A stretch of DNA of 64,000 nucleotides, from NCBI RefSeq assembly GCF_001908375.1, contig NZ_CP017244.1, positions 1,364,001 to 1,428,000 of the forward strand, written 5' to 3'. The first letter of the stretch is position 1. Every line of letters begins with the position of its first letter. This DNA is from Rhizobium etli 8C-3 (GTDB lineage: Bacteria > Pseudomonadota > Alphaproteobacteria > Rhizobiales > Rhizobiaceae). Below are positions 18,781 to 28,277 of the stretch, piece by piece. The position numbers were made by a program, and so were the translations under genes. The notes beneath the pieces were generated by a model. That model saw only the letters and a program-made list of their open reading frames with translations, did no database searches and was not told where the DNA came from.

Positions 18781-20574
18781 ATGACAGGAATAGCATCCGT
18801 CTTCCGGTCTGACGCCAAGGCCGTATTGGCGGCGATGAGCAGATCGCAGGCTATTATCGAATTTGATCTTACGGGCAAAATTCTCGCTGCTAACGCGAAC
18901 TTTTGTGCAGCACTCGGTTACGAGCTATCGGAGATCGTCGGTCAGCATCACCGCATGTTCGTCGATCCTGCTGAGGCCTCGTCTTCCGACTATCGGAACT
19001 TCTGGGAGAAACTCAATCGCGGCGAGTTTGACCAGCGCCAGTACAAACGCATCGGCAAGGGCGGCAAGGAAATCTGGATCGAAGCCTCCTACAACCCGAT
19101 CTTTCGCGGCCGCAAGCCCTATAAGGTCGTCAAGTTTGCAACGGACATTACGGCTGAAAAACTCAAGAGTGCTGAGGATGCGGGCAAGCTTGATGCGTGT
19201 TCCCGCGCTCAAGCGATCATCGAATTCACTCCAAGCGGAGAAATCCTGACGGCAAATCAGAATTTCCTTTCCGCCCTTGGCTATCAGATCTCGGAAATCG
19301 AGGGTCGGCACCATTCGATGTTTTGTGAAAGTGCTTACACGAGCAGTGACGACTATCGACGCTTCTGGCGGCGCCTGGCTGATGGCGAATTCATTGCCGA
19401 CGAATTCCTGCGCATCGGCAAAGGTGGAAAAAAGGTCTATATCCAAGCCTCCTACAATCCAATCTTCGACATGAATGGTAAAGTATTCAAGGTCGTTAAG
19501 TTCGCGACCGACGTCACCAGCCGCGTGAACAACGTCGATCAGCTCGCGGCGGCACTTCGGCAGCTCTCCGGCGGCGACCTGACACAAGACATCGCCTCCC
19601 CCTTCATTCCCACGCTGGAAAAGCTAAGAATTGACTTTAACAGCACAGTCGAAAAACTGCGTCTTGCGATGCAAACCGTAGCCGAAAACGCCAATGCAAT
19701 CGCAGCCGGCGCGCAGCAGATCCGTACCGCATCGGATGACCTTGCCAAGCGAACAGAACAGCAGGCCGCTTCGGTGGAACAAACGGCCGCGGCCCTGGAG
19801 GAGATCACAACCACCGTCGCTGACTCCAGCCGGCGAGCGGACGAGGCTGGTCAGCTCGTTCGCCAGACCCGTGAGAACGCCGAGCGTTCGGGGGTGGTCG
19901 TGCGCGGGGCCATTGACGCCATGGGGAAAATCGAATCCTCGTCTGCGGAGATCTCCAACATCATCAGCGTAATCGACGAGATCGCCTTTCAAACCAACCT
20001 GCTGGCATTGAACGCCGGTGTGGAAGCCGCGCGGGCCGGTGACGCCGGCAAGGGTTTTGCAGTCGTGGCGCAAGAAGTGCGCGAACTCGCCCAACGCTCG
20101 GCGAAGGCGGCCAAGGAGATCAAGGAACTGATCACCGCTTCAGCCGCTCATGTAAGAAGCGGCGTCTCACTGGTGGGTGAAACGGGAACGGCTCTTGATG
20201 CGATGGTATCGCAGGTCCAGCAGGTCAATCGCAATGTCTCGGCGATTGTCGAGGCTGCGAAGGAGCAGGCAACCGGACTGAAGGAGATAAACACTGCAGT
20301 CAACACGATGGACCAAGGCACGCAGCAAAACGCCGCAATGGTCGAAGAATCCACAGCCGCTGCTCACAGCCTTGCGAAAGAAGCCGACGCACTGTTCAGA
20401 TTGCTCGGTCAGTTCAACATCGGAACAGGAATGTCTTCGCCTCAGAAACACCCGGTGGCAATAACGTCCGCCTCGAAGCCTTTCACATCCCCAGCCCGAA
20501 GCATTGCCGCCAAATTGAGTGCAGCATTTCACGACAATGCGGCGGTTGCCAATGACGCCTGGAAAGAATTCTGA
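18781..20574 (+). CDS. Soluble methyl-accepting chemotaxis protein with two PAS domains
   Basis: A cytoplasmic chemoreceptor of 597 residues with no transmembrane helix. Two PAS domains of the same type lie at about 18-128 and 140-250 (each with a QAIIEF start and a [20 protein letters not shown] or [19 protein letters not shown] strand pair, likely binding haem, FAD or another cofactor). A HAMP-like linker (about 257-305) leads to the signalling tip [20 protein letters not shown]. The last residues, WKEF, match the C-terminal CheR/CheB docking pentapeptide. The layout matches McpY of S. meliloti. AGGAGG lies upstream of the ATG. It stands alone. Confidence 0.9.
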   Translation: MTGIASVFRSDAKAVLAAMSRSQAIIEFDLTGKILAANANFCAALGYELSEIVGQHHRMFVDPAEASSSDYRNFWEKLNRGEFDQRQYKRIGKGGKEIWIEASYNPIFRGRKPYKVVKFATDITAEKLKSAEDAGKLDACSRAQAIIEFTPSGEILTANQNFLSALGYQISEIEGRHHSMFCESAYTSSDDYRRFWRRLADGEFIADEFLRIGKGGKKVYIQASYNPIFDMNGKVFKVVKFATDVTSRVNNVDQLAAALRQLSGGDLTQDIASPFIPTLEKLRIDFNSTVEKLRLAMQTVAENANAIAAGAQQIRTASDDLAKRTEQQAASVEQTAAALEEITTTVADSSRRADEAGQLVRQTRENAERSGVVVRGAIDAMGKIESSSAEISNIISVIDEIAFQTNLLALNAGVEAARAGDAGKGFAVVAQEVRELAQRSAKAAKEIKELITASAAHVRSGVSLVGETGTALDAMVSQVQQVNRNVSAIVEAAKEQATGLKEINTAVNTMDQGTQQNAAMVEESTAAAHSLAKEADALFRLLGQFNIGTGMSSPQKHPVAITSASKPFTSPARSIAAKLSAAFHDNAAVANDAWKEF

Positions 20575-20769
20575 CGGGTGAGCATCGCCCCTGTCAGCGA
20601 GGCGACATCCAGCGGCTTGGCTGACGTGCGAAAAATTGACCGCCTCGGCGGACGAGCGATGCCAGGAAAGGATTTCTGGCATTGGCGGTGGCAGAACCGC
20701 CAAGTCGTCTTCCCCGGCAAAGCGATCTTCTTGCGTCTCGGCGCCGCGCCGGCAACGTCACTGCGCTGC

Positions 20770-20960
20770 TCAATGGTCGTCGAGTGAACCCTGAGCGTAG
20801 AAATGCTTGCGGGTCGATCCTGTATAAGCGGCAAACTCGGGCGACGCCATGACATCCAAGCCTCTCGGCCGAGGCAAGTCGACATCATAGATTTCGGCGA
20901 TCGAACCGGGACGTGAGCTCATGACGACCACGCGATCCGGAAAGAAAGACGCTGTATCGA
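20770..20960 (-). pseudogene. C-terminal relic of a NitT/TauT-type ABC ATPase
   Basis: Reading the minus strand gives VFLS, then a one-base insertion, then DRVVVMSSRPGSIAEIYDVD followed by LPRPRGLDVMASPEF and a stop at 20770. This is the end of a nitrate/taurine-type ATPase (DRVVVMSxRPGRI-xVDLPRPR). Everything before the H-loop region is gone. The neighbouring bases (20575-20769 and up to 21007) hold nothing else I can support. It is unrelated in position to the intact ATPase at 25764, but of the same family. Confidence 0.7.
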
Positions 20961-21007
20961 AACTGGGCTATCATCCAATCGACCGAATTCTTATAGCGTC
21001 GTGCGCC

Positions 21008-21208
21008 ATGTCCAGAGTCCTCATCATTGTCGGGCTTGCTGTCGTCGTGGTCGGTATTCTGTGGCCGTGGCTTGTTCGCATCGGCCTGGGGAGACTGCCG
21101 GGCGACATTCTTATCGAGCGCGAGAATTTCTCCATCTATATCCCTATTACCACCGGCCTGCTTTTCAGCATTTTGCTGTCCGTGATGCTCTGGCTCCTCG
21201 GTCGATAG
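21008..21208 (+). CDS. DUF2905 small membrane protein
   Basis: A 66-residue two-helix membrane protein: MSRVLIIVGLAVVVVGILWP, a conserved RIGLGRLPGDILIERENFSIY loop between the helices, and IPITTGLLFSILLSVMLWLL. The family is widespread and its function unknown. An upstream extension to 20921 is open but not part of the family, so I use the ATG at 21008; the ribosome site is weak. The 301 bases after it (21209-21509) hold nothing recognised. Confidence 0.8.
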   Translation: MSRVLIIVGLAVVVVGILWPWLVRIGLGRLPGDILIERENFSIYIPITTGLLFSILLSVMLWLLGR

Positions 21209-21509
21209 GAAGCAATGCCAGTTGGAGCGATCGCACACAACCTACCCAAGAGTGTCGGGTTCACTCTGCGGCTTGCTACGCGCCGACGTTGATCGCCGGA
21301 AGCCTTGCACGACGCTCACGATACAGACCCCCTGCTTGCGCGTCGGGTGCGCGCGGCGCGGCTTTGTCGGCGACGCCGACGAAATAGCGTCACACTTGTT
21401 ACTCCCCCTGCTCGCTTTCCGGTGCCAAATTATCTGACGAGCAACTACGACGAACCGGATGTCAGCCAGCAAGCGCGAAAATTCGCCCAAATCGAGGAGA
21501 TTGAAAGCC

Positions 21510-22304
21510 ATGACGAGGTTAACGGACGATGGTCAAAAAGGCACACAGCCGGATATGCACACGCCACCGGTCGTGTCGCCACAGGCCTGGGAGACGGCCT
21601 TGCAGCAGTTGCTTGTGAAAGAAAAGGATCTGACCCGCGCCCGTGACGCCCTGGCCGCCGAGCGCCGGCGGATGCCGTGGATGGCCGTGGAGACGGCCTA
21701 TGGATTCGAGGGACCTGCGGGCAGGGAAAGCCTGCTTGACCTGTTCGACGGTCGGCGACAGTTGATCGTCTACCGCGCCTTCTTCGAGCCGGGCGTATTC
21801 GGCTGGCCCGACCACGCGTGCCGGGGCTGCTCCATGGTGGCCGATCAAGTCGCCCATGTCGCGCACCTGAACGCGCGTGATACCACTCTCGTCTTCGCCT
21901 CGCGTGCGCCTCAGTCCGACATCGCGCGCCTGAAGGCGCGGATGGGCTGGGAGATGCCGTGGTATACTCTCACCGACAGCTTCGACGCCGACTTCGGCGT
22001 GGACGAGTGGCATGGCACGAACGTGTTCTACCGTGACGGCGACCGCGTATTCCGCACCTATTTCGTCAATAACCGCGGCGACGAGCAAATGGGGAGCACG
22101 TGGAACTACCTCGACATCACTCCTTTGGGCCGGCAGGAGGTCTGGGAAGACTCGCCCGAGGGCTATCCGAAAACCCCGACGTACAAGTGGTGGAACTGGC
22201 ATGACAGCTACGTTGCAAACGCAATGCCCGACGAGAAATGGGTCGAGGTTTCAAACGCTGGAGAGGCGGCGTTCCGGAATCAACCCGCGAGCGCAAAGCC
22301 CTGA
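21510..22304 (+). CDS. DUF899 thioredoxin-like protein
   Basis: 264 residues of the DUF899 family, predicted thioredoxin fold. It has the family order EKDLTRARDALAAERRRMPW, LLDLFDGRRQLIVYRAFFEP, a CRGCSMVADQ motif with CxxC, and the C-terminal WNYLDITPLGRQEVWEDSPE and YKWWNWHD segments. The start at 21510 is favoured by GAGGAGATT upstream. The reaction is unknown; the CxxC suggests thiol redox chemistry. It has no operon partner here. Confidence 0.85.
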   Translation: MTRLTDDGQKGTQPDMHTPPVVSPQAWETALQQLLVKEKDLTRARDALAAERRRMPWMAVETAYGFEGPAGRESLLDLFDGRRQLIVYRAFFEPGVFGWPDHACRGCSMVADQVAHVAHLNARDTTLVFASRAPQSDIARLKARMGWEMPWYTLTDSFDADFGVDEWHGTNVFYRDGDRVFRTYFVNNRGDEQMGSTWNYLDITPLGRQEVWEDSPEGYPKTPTYKWWNWHDSYVANAMPDEKWVEVSNAGEAAFRNQPASAKP

Positions 22305-22480
22305 GCCATGGTCCAGATAGTGGAGAAGTGAGGAATAGGTCGCGCAGAATATGGTGTCTGCGCATAGGCGCCAGCGGACCCGCGCAGGCATCCGATACGA
22401 TCTTGCGAGGGCTGGCATTGTGCCTGCCCTCGTCGAGGTCACCGCATTCCAAAGGGCCATCGAAACAGCAGTGCGACGAC

Positions 22481-22510
22481 AATGTGCCGGGCCCTTGCGG
22501 CCCGCACATT
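22481..22510 (-). terminator. Inverted repeat just after the MHS transporter gene
   Basis: AATGTGCCGGGCC and GGCCCGCACATT form a 12-pair stem with one bulge around a five-base loop, nine bases past the transporter stop codon (minus strand). There is no T run, so it is a terminator-like or RNA-stabilising hairpin. The rest of 22305-22518 is empty. Confidence 0.45.
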
Positions 22511-22518
22511 GTGCCATG

Positions 22519-23847
22519 TTACAATTCAGCTTTCGGCTCGATCGGCTCCCAGATGCTTATCTTGCGCGTCTCTGGCATCAAGAAAAGGGCAAGCAGGAAG
22601 CATACGGCAGGAACCGCGATCGGGTATATCAGCGCGTAGCCGATGCTGCCAGTGGCCGCGAACGCCGCTGAGGTAATGAACGGCACCAATCCGCCACCCC
22701 AACCATTGCCGATGTGATACGGCACCGATACAGACGTGTACCGGATCCTACCGGGGAAATATTCAGCAAGGAACGCACCAACCGGGCCATATACCATCCC
22801 GACGTAGCAAACCAGGATGAAGATGATGAAGATCGCGGCTGGATAATTGATGTTGCCAGGCTGCGTGACTGATCCCAGCCACAAGTACAGCGGATAATAC
22901 GTGGTCGCGGCGAGCAACATTCCTCCCAGGATCACTGGCTTGCGGCCGATAATGTCTGACAGCCATCCAAAGAAGATCAGGCTCGGCGTTGCAATGAGCA
23001 GCGCAGCTCCAACGATGTAGGACGAAGTCAATGAGTCTACCTTGGAAACTTGCTGCAGGAAGTACAATGCCCAGAACTGACCGCTATACCAGACCACTCC
23101 CTGCCCGATCAGCACGATGGTGGCGATCCCGACATATTGGATGTTGGAGCTAAGGAAGGCTTCCTTCCATGGATTTCTGGTCGTCTGCCCCTTAGCCTTG
23201 ATCTCCTCAAAGATCGGTGTCTCCTGGAGCTGAAGACGGATGTAGATTGCAATGGCAACCAGCAGGAAGGAGACCAAAAACGGAATGCGCCACGCCCATT
23301 CGTCGAAGACTTCGTTTCCGAAATAGGTGCGCGTCGCGATGATCACGGCCAGCGATACGACGATTCCGAGTGTCGGAGAGGTCTGAAGCCACCCGGTGTA
23401 ATAGCCACGGCGTTCGTCGGGGACATGCTCGGCGACATAGGTGATAGCGCCACCGTACTCGCCACCCAAGCACAAGCCTTGGATCATCCGTAAGCCGAAG
23501 AGAAGAAAGGCAGCGGTTAGTCCGATCGACGCGTAGGTCGGCATCAAGCCGATCGCACCTGTGCCCAACCCCATGCCGCTGAGCGTAATGAGAAATGTAT
23601 ATTTGCGGCCGACCCGATCACCCATCCAGCCGAAAAGGAACGCCCCCAGTGGACGGATCAGGAATCCTGCGGTGAAGAGCGCAATCGTACTCAGCAGCGC
23701 TGCGACTGGATGGGATTGCTCAAAGAACTTCACCGAAAGAACCGCGGCCAAGCTTCCGAAGATATAGAAGTCATACCATTCGATTATGTTTCCTACCGAC
23801 GCGGCAATGATCACGCGGCGGAAATCCCTTGGAACCTGTGTGGGCAT
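22519..23847 (-). CDS. MFS transporter, metabolite:H+ symporter (MHS) family
   Basis: 442 residues, 12 membrane helices, of the ShiA/KgtP/ProP group. Typical marks are NIIEWYDFYIFGSLAAVLSV at the start, GDRVGRKYTFLITL (motif A), LRMIQGLCLGGEYGGAITYV, and a repeat of motif A between helices 8 and 9 (GWLSDIIGRKPVILGG). Strong GGGAGGAA ribosome site. Likely imports an organic acid or similar compound; the substrate cannot be deduced. It sits upstream of gfa on the same strand but 312 bases separate them (23848-24159, nothing seen). Confidence 0.88.
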   Translation of the reverse strand: MPTQVPRDFRRVIIAASVGNIIEWYDFYIFGSLAAVLSVKFFEQSHPVAALLSTIALFTAGFLIRPLGAFLFGWMGDRVGRKYTFLITLSGMGLGTGAIGLMPTYASIGLTAAFLLFGLRMIQGLCLGGEYGGAITYVAEHVPDERRGYYTGWLQTSPTLGIVVSLAVIIATRTYFGNEVFDEWAWRIPFLVSFLLVAIAIYIRLQLQETPIFEEIKAKGQTTRNPWKEAFLSSNIQYVGIATIVLIGQGVVWYSGQFWALYFLQQVSKVDSLTSSYIVGAALLIATPSLIFFGWLSDIIGRKPVILGGMLLAATTYYPLYLWLGSVTQPGNINYPAAIFIIFILVCYVGMVYGPVGAFLAEYFPGRIRYTSVSVPYHIGNGWGGGLVPFITSAAFAATGSIGYALIYPIAVPAVCFLLALFLMPETRKISIWEPIEPKAEL

Positions 23848-24159
23848 GTTTCTTCCTCCCGTTTAACATCGCCCTCCAACTTCTTGTAATTTAGCACGAA
23901 AGCATCCCGATCCCAACGGGAGCCCACTCTCCATGGTTGGGGGACGCCGACAATCAGCCGGTCGACAGTGACGGCAAACAACACGCCACCACGACCGACA
24001 CGCACGCTCGCCTGGGATGCCGGTCGGACGTTTACATTTTGGCTGCTTGAACGCTGAGACGTGCCTTAGCGTTCGGTCGAGCCGACTACATTGTGCGCGA
24101 TCCAAAAGGTCTCAGCTATCCTTGTCCGCTGACAGATTTCATCAACTCCGCCTGCTCGA

Positions 24160-24735
24160 TCAACTCGCAAGCGCGCCGGATTTTCTCGCGACCCAGGTGG
24201 CGACATAGTCCATAAGGGCTGGCGATAGGCAGTCATAGGGCTCCAATCCAAGCTCCCGCAAGCGGGCCCGTATTCCGTCCATTTGACTGGGATCGATACC
24301 CGCTTCGATAATGGAGGAAACAAAGGCTGCAAATTCCGGTGGAGCCCAGCCCTGTTCCTGGAACCGCTCGGGGTGAACGAAGTCCAGCCCCTGGAACGCA
24401 TGCTCTCGTTCGACCGGTCCGTACATGTGCACGCCGCATTGCTGGCAAGCGTGACGTTGGATCAGTGCGGTCGGATCGACCACCTGCAGCTTGTCGCCGT
24501 TCTCGAGCACAGTCACCTTGTCGTGTGGGACGACCGCGACCATGGAGAAAGCAGTACCTTCCGGCTTCCAGCATTTGGTGCAGCCGCAAACGTGGTTGTG
24601 GGCGACCTGCCCCTCTATCCTGATCTTGACCGGCCGGTCCGTGCAGGCACAAACTAGCGTGCCACCGGCAAAGCCGGGGTCGGCCGGTTTTAATCCCTGG
24701 TCGACCGCCGGATGAATATGAACTGCACTTTCCAT
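24160..24735 (-). CDS. gfa: S-(hydroxymethyl)glutathione synthase (formaldehyde-glutathione conjugating, Gfa)
   Basis: Speeds the condensation of formaldehyde with glutathione, the entry step of the glutathione-linked formaldehyde pathway. 191 residues; zinc-binding cysteines sit in LVCACTD, CGCTKCW and [10 protein letters not shown], as in the Gfa family, and the WVARKSG tail fits. The start at 24735 is set by GGGGAGGAA nine bases upstream. The partner dehydrogenase is a wreck directly upstream (24807-25185), so any product must be handled by a dehydrogenase elsewhere; a glutathione-independent enzyme is present at 41291. Confidence 0.9.
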   Translation of the reverse strand: MESAVHIHPAVDQGLKPADPGFAGGTLVCACTDRPVKIRIEGQVAHNHVCGCTKCWKPEGTAFSMVAVVPHDKVTVLENGDKLQVVDPTALIQRHACQQCGVHMYGPVEREHAFQGLDFVHPERFQEQGWAPPEFAAFVSSIIEAGIDPSQMDGIRARLRELGLEPYDCLSPALMDYVATWVARKSGALAS

Positions 24736-24806
24736 TGCATGTTTCCTCCCCTGTTGCACCGAAGCCCGTCCGGCGCCCCGGATATAGGCCTACTTCGATT
24801 TTCGTC

Positions 24807-25185
24807 TCACTGCTCTGCGGATAAGTCGGAATACAGGGTTTCGAAGCCCCTGTTGATGTCTACGAGCGGCATCGTATGGGTGATCCTCGGATCGATCTCT
24901 ATCCTGCCTTCCATGTACCATTTGCTTCCGTGTATAGGTCGGCGATCGTCGGTGCGGCCGCATGCGCCGCCAAAGGCGGTGCCCGTCCAGCTGCAGTCGG
25001 TCACCAGCTGGAACGGCCGGGTTGCCCCAGCCGCAATGGCTGGCTCCCTGCGCCCGGCCCGCGGGTGTTGCCGGTGCACTCGAAGGTCTAGTCGGCGCCA
25101 CCGATCTGGTCGGCGCCGCACTTCGTCATGTTGACGAAGTGCGGCACGCTGGCGCACTCGACCTCTTTAATGCCCTTCTAACACT
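24807..25185 (-). pseudogene. Broken S-(hydroxymethyl)glutathione dehydrogenase (class III ADH) relic
   Basis: The minus strand encodes the C-terminal part of a class III alcohol dehydrogenase in pieces: PHFVNMTKCGADQIGGAD, an in-frame stop, TFECTGN, a short deletion and frameshift, then RPFQLVTDCSWTGTAFGGAC, GRTDDRRPI, KWYMEGRIEIDPRITHTMPL and DINRGF, ending at 24807. Intact enzymes read STRPFQLVTGRxWKGTAFGGxRGRTDVPxIVDWYM. The N-terminal two thirds, with the catalytic zinc ligands, are absent. It sits directly upstream of gfa, its usual pathway partner. Confidence 0.8.
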
Positions 25186-25234
25186 CACTCCCTGATCGCA
25201 TTGCTGCCGCGCACCATGACCCATACAGGTGGGA

Positions 25235-25400
25235 CTAGGCCGAACGACCGCATGACGCGTCGCCGACGATCGCGGCGCGCAGTTATTCGTAGATGTCGTC
25301 TCGGTTGCGGGAGACGTTCTTGTTTTCACCGAACGCCTGGCATGACGTTTCCTTGCCGCCATTGACATCGAGAGCATGGATCGTATTGGGGAACACGGAT
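25235..25400 (-). pseudogene. Relic of a methanol-metabolism-type cytochrome c
   Basis: The minus strand reads GGKETSCQAFGENKNVSRNR and then DDIYE, a stop, and LRA...GDASCGR. This resembles the C-terminal part of the c-type cytochrome found in xoxF/methanol dehydrogenase clusters, which I recall carrying an AFGENKNV...DDIYxYLRARSDGAIGRGRP segment. The haem-binding CxxCH part is missing. The match rests on memory of one motif region, so the family is less certain than for the neighbouring dehydrogenase relic. Confidence 0.5.
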
Positions 25401-25644
25401 GGATACACATCACATCACCGATTGCCCGACCGCGGGAGACCCCAAGGCCAACGCAAGCGTCCAATTTGTTGTCTGTGATGGGACGTTCGCTTCCGTCAGG
25501 GTGTCATGGTTCGCCAGGTGGGCAGGAGGCACCATCGTTGCCTGTCCTCGTGCCTACGAGACTCTGCCGCTCCCATTCGGCAAGGCCTTGAAGCCGGAAA
25601 CCATAATATACGATAAGCCTTTCAAATGGCCTAAGCAATCATAA
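25399..25644 (+). CDS. Doubtful 81-residue open frame
   Basis: An open frame beginning MDTHHITDCPTAGDPKANAS and ending IYDKPFKWPKQS. I do not recognise it, there is no good ribosome site, and it lies among gene relics opposite the pseudogene strand, so it may be chance or a degraded fragment. Listed because the composition of its last 60 residues is protein-like. Confidence 0.2.
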   Translation: MDTHHITDCPTAGDPKANASVQFVVCDGTFASVRVSWFARWAGGTIVACPRAYETLPLPFGKALKPETIIYDKPFKWPKQS

Positions 25645-25763
25645 ATAAACTTCGCAACACAGAGCAACAGAGGGAAATGTTGCTCTGCAATATTTCCTCG
25701 AATGTTAACCCGTGTAAACGGCTTTTATTGCGATGCCGCAGGCCGGGCAAGCAAATTGCAAAG

Positions 25764-26513
25764 TCAGCCGGCGTCCGGAAACGTCCTCCCGAAATCCGAA
25801 ACCAGTTCGTCCAGCGCCTTTACGTCGCGGGCCTGGCGCGGGACATCGACATCGAAGATGCCTCGCACATGGGCCGGCCGCGGTGACAGCACGATGACAC
25901 GATCTGCCAACAGAAGCGCTTCTCGAAGATTATGCGTCACCATCAAGGCAGTAGTGGGCCTCACCGACCACACCGTCATCAAAAGACGCCGCAATTTGTC
26001 AGCCGTCCGTTCGTCGAGCGAGGCGAAAGGCTCGTCCAGCAAAAGGATCGCAGGTTCTGTCGCAAAGGCACGCGCCAGGGCAGCGCGACGCGCAAGGCCG
26101 AGCGAAAGTTCTGAAGGATAGAGCGACCGCATAGAGGATAAGCCCAGAATGTCGAACAGCCCATCCAAGTCCATGTCCCGCGTGCCTGGAGGCAGCGCGA
26201 GGCGGACATTCTGCTCGACGGTTCGCCAAGGCAAAAGCACGGGCTCCTGGAATACCGCAGCGATGCGATTGGAACCGCCCTTGGGCAACTGATAGCTGCC
26301 GTAAAACGCCTGATCGAGCCCCAGCAGAATGCGCAAGGTCGTGGTTTTGCCGCAGCCGGACGGCCCCAGCAAACAGGCAAACTCCCCCTGCCGCACCTCG
26401 AAGGAAAGTCCGCGCAGGGCATCAATGGTCACGCCTTCGGCCGACAGGAACGTCTTCTCGGCGATATCGACCTTAAGCGGGGCGGCGGCGCCAGCGTGTT
26501 GCATGTCGTTCAA
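25764..26513 (-). CDS. NitT/TauT-family ABC ATPase with an altered signature motif
   Basis: 249 residues, third gene of a minus-strand importer operon. Walker A GPSGCGKTTTLRILLGL, Q-loop VFQEPVLLPW, Walker B ILLLDEPFASLDE and H-loop MVTHN are normal. The signature motif, normally LSGGQ, reads LSLGLARRAALARAF: the two central glycine/glutamine positions are changed. The reading frame is otherwise undamaged. The gene overlaps the permease gene by 41 bases. The transporter resembles those beside xoxF-type methanol oxidation clusters; the substrate is unknown. Confidence 0.85.
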   Translation of the reverse strand: MNDMQHAGAAAPLKVDIAEKTFLSAEGVTIDALRGLSFEVRQGEFACLLGPSGCGKTTTLRILLGLDQAFYGSYQLPKGGSNRIAAVFQEPVLLPWRTVEQNVRLALPPGTRDMDLDGLFDILGLSSMRSLYPSELSLGLARRAALARAFATEPAILLLDEPFASLDERTADKLRRLLMTVWSVRPTTALMVTHNLREALLLADRVIVLSPRPAHVRGIFDVDVPRQARDVKALDELVSDFGRTFPDAG

Positions 26514-27291
26514 ATGGTTGCACCAGAAGGAGTTCGATCAATAGCATAATGGCAACGAAAGCCAGCGAATAGGCAAGGATGGCGGCGACATCGAAGATCT
26601 GGAAGTGCAAATAGATCTGGAAGCCCACCCCATTTGAACGGCCCAGCAACTCGACAACCAGCACGATCTTCCAGATCAGCGCGATACCGGATCGCGATGC
26701 GGCCGCAAAATAAGGCTGCAGCTGCGGCATCAGAATATGGCGGATCCTGTCGAGCCGGCTGAGGCGATAGACTTTTGCCATTTCGGCGTAACGCGGATCG
26801 AGCGCCCGCGCGCCCTCACGCATGGTAACAACGACGTTGGGTATCTTATTGATCGCCACAGCGCTGATCGCGGCCGCTTCCGTCAGGCCAAACCAGATGT
26901 AGGCAAGAACGATGACGACCAATGCCGGAAGATTGAGAAAAAGGATAAGCCACGGATTGAAGAAAGAATCCACTCGCCGGTGCACGCCGAGCAAGACACC
27001 GATGACGGATCCCACCAGCATAGCAACAACATAGGCGGCAGCGACCCGGGACAGCGTCATGGCGAGATGATAGGCGAGATCGCCGCTTGCCGCCTCCTTG
27101 ATCAGCACACGCCAGACGTCGATCGGCGGCGGAAACGCCCGGCTCGGCCAGATTCCCGCCACGAGGTTCCAGAGCAGGCATAATCCGAGAAGGGATACCA
27201 AAGCCGTTGCCGCCGGCAGAAGACCATGAGAAAAGGCACCCGCCAATCGGCCCTCAACTGGCGCGCTTTCCCGTTCGGGTCCTGCTGTCAT
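26473..27291 (-). CDS. NitT/TauT-family ABC permease
   Basis: 272 residues, six membrane helices, SsuC/TauC-like: SRAFPPPIDVWRVLIKEAAS, LGVHRRVDSFFNPWLILFLN, the coupling region EMAKVYRLSRLDRIRHILMP, and GLTEAAAISAVAINKIPNVV. The open frame extends to 27501, but the ATG at 27291 overlaps the stop codon of the binding-protein gene in an ATGA arrangement, which fixes the start and implies translational coupling. Confidence 0.9.
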   Translation of the reverse strand: MTAGPERESAPVEGRLAGAFSHGLLPAATALVSLLGLCLLWNLVAGIWPSRAFPPPIDVWRVLIKEAASGDLAYHLAMTLSRVAAAYVVAMLVGSVIGVLLGVHRRVDSFFNPWLILFLNLPALVVIVLAYIWFGLTEAAAISAVAINKIPNVVVTMREGARALDPRYAEMAKVYRLSRLDRIRHILMPQLQPYFAAASRSGIALIWKIVLVVELLGRSNGVGFQIYLHFQIFDVAAILAYSLAFVAIMLLIELLLVQPFERHATRWRRRPA

Positions 27292-28277
27292 GTCTTTAAG
27301 GCCCAGAACGTTCCCGGAGCCATCTGGGGCGCCCCACCGACAAGCTTCTCCCCACCCAATTCGGCCAGAATTGCGTATAGCTTGGCGGCATCTTTCTCCT
27401 CCTCTGCGATCGGCCTGTCCGGAATGCCCTGGCGGTAGCGATCGCGAAGTACCTCGAGTTCCCTGCCCTCGGCTCGCACGATCGGCGCCAGCCGCTGCCA
27501 TTCTGCGTCAGACTGTGCCAGGAGCTTCTTGGCCGCGCCACTTGCCTGCAGAAAGCCCATTGTGACGTTCGGGTTTTCGTTCGCCCATTTGTCATGAAAA
27601 ACATAACCGAGCGCCGAAACCGGGCCCGATGCGCCGAGCGCCTTAGCGGCATCGTCGGCACCCACAAGGCGGCGGAAACCGTTTGCCTCCAGGCGGGCAC
27701 AGAAATGCCAGAAGTTCAACACAGCATCGAGTTCACCAGAAACGGCCTTTTCCGACAGCAGCGGCGGTGCACCGAAAACGATCTCGCTTTCTCTGGTCAG
27801 GTCCATCTTGTGATCACGCCGGGCCAGGCCCTGGATCAGGAGCCAGCTCTTGTCGAGCGACCCGCCGGTCACCCCGATTTTCTTTCCTGCAAGGTCCGGA
27901 ATGGCGCGAATGGACGCATCGTCCTTGACCATGATGGCGCCAACCGCCGTCGAGTAAGGTGCGAGCGTCAGATCCGCACCCTGCGAACGCTGGCGCGAAA
28001 CCCACAGCCAATCGGAAACGATGATGTCGAGATCGCCTGCCAACATGGCGACGTTGCTGGCGTCTTCTCCCGCGAAATATACGATCTCCACATCGATCCC
28101 GTTGGCCAAGTCAAACTTGTGGTGCTTGATGGTGTCGAGTTCCCAATTCACTGTCCCGAACTTCAAGATTCCGACCCGGATCTTCGGCGCGGACGGTGTG
28201 GCCAAGACATGGAAGCTCAAAAGATCTGTCGCAGCCAGAACGGCTGCTCCGCAAAGCGCGCGCCTCGATATGTTCAT
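27288..28277 (-). CDS. NitT/TauT-family ABC substrate-binding protein
   Basis: 329 residues. The N-terminus (MNISRRALCGAAVLAATDLL) is a signal peptide with a twin-arginine flavour. The mature part has the family pattern IRVGILKFGTVNWELDTIKH, VEIVYFAGEDASNVAMLAGD, LDIIVSDWLWVSRQR and DLAGKKIGVTGGSLDKSW. Binding proteins of this kind accompany PQQ alcohol dehydrogenase/xoxF loci in several methylotrophic and rhizobial genomes; that association is from memory. First gene of the transporter operon. Confidence 0.85.
   Translation of the reverse strand: MNISRRALCGAAVLAATDLLSFHVLATPSAPKIRVGILKFGTVNWELDTIKHHKFDLANGIDVEIVYFAGEDASNVAMLAGDLDIIVSDWLWVSRQRSQGADLTLAPYSTAVGAIMVKDDASIRAIPDLAGKKIGVTGGSLDKSWLLIQGLARRDHKMDLTRESEIVFGAPPLLSEKAVSGELDAVLNFWHFCARLEANGFRRLVGADDAAKALGASGPVSALGYVFHDKWANENPNVTMGFLQASGAAKKLLAQSDAEWQRLAPIVRAEGRELEVLRDRYRQGIPDRPIAEEEKDAAKLYAILAELGGEKLVGGAPQMAPGTFWALKT

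Noticed and set aside
20529..20888. 119-residue minus-strand open frame after the chemoreceptor
   Set aside because: It runs in a different frame from the clear ATPase relic on the same DNA and has no protein-like features.
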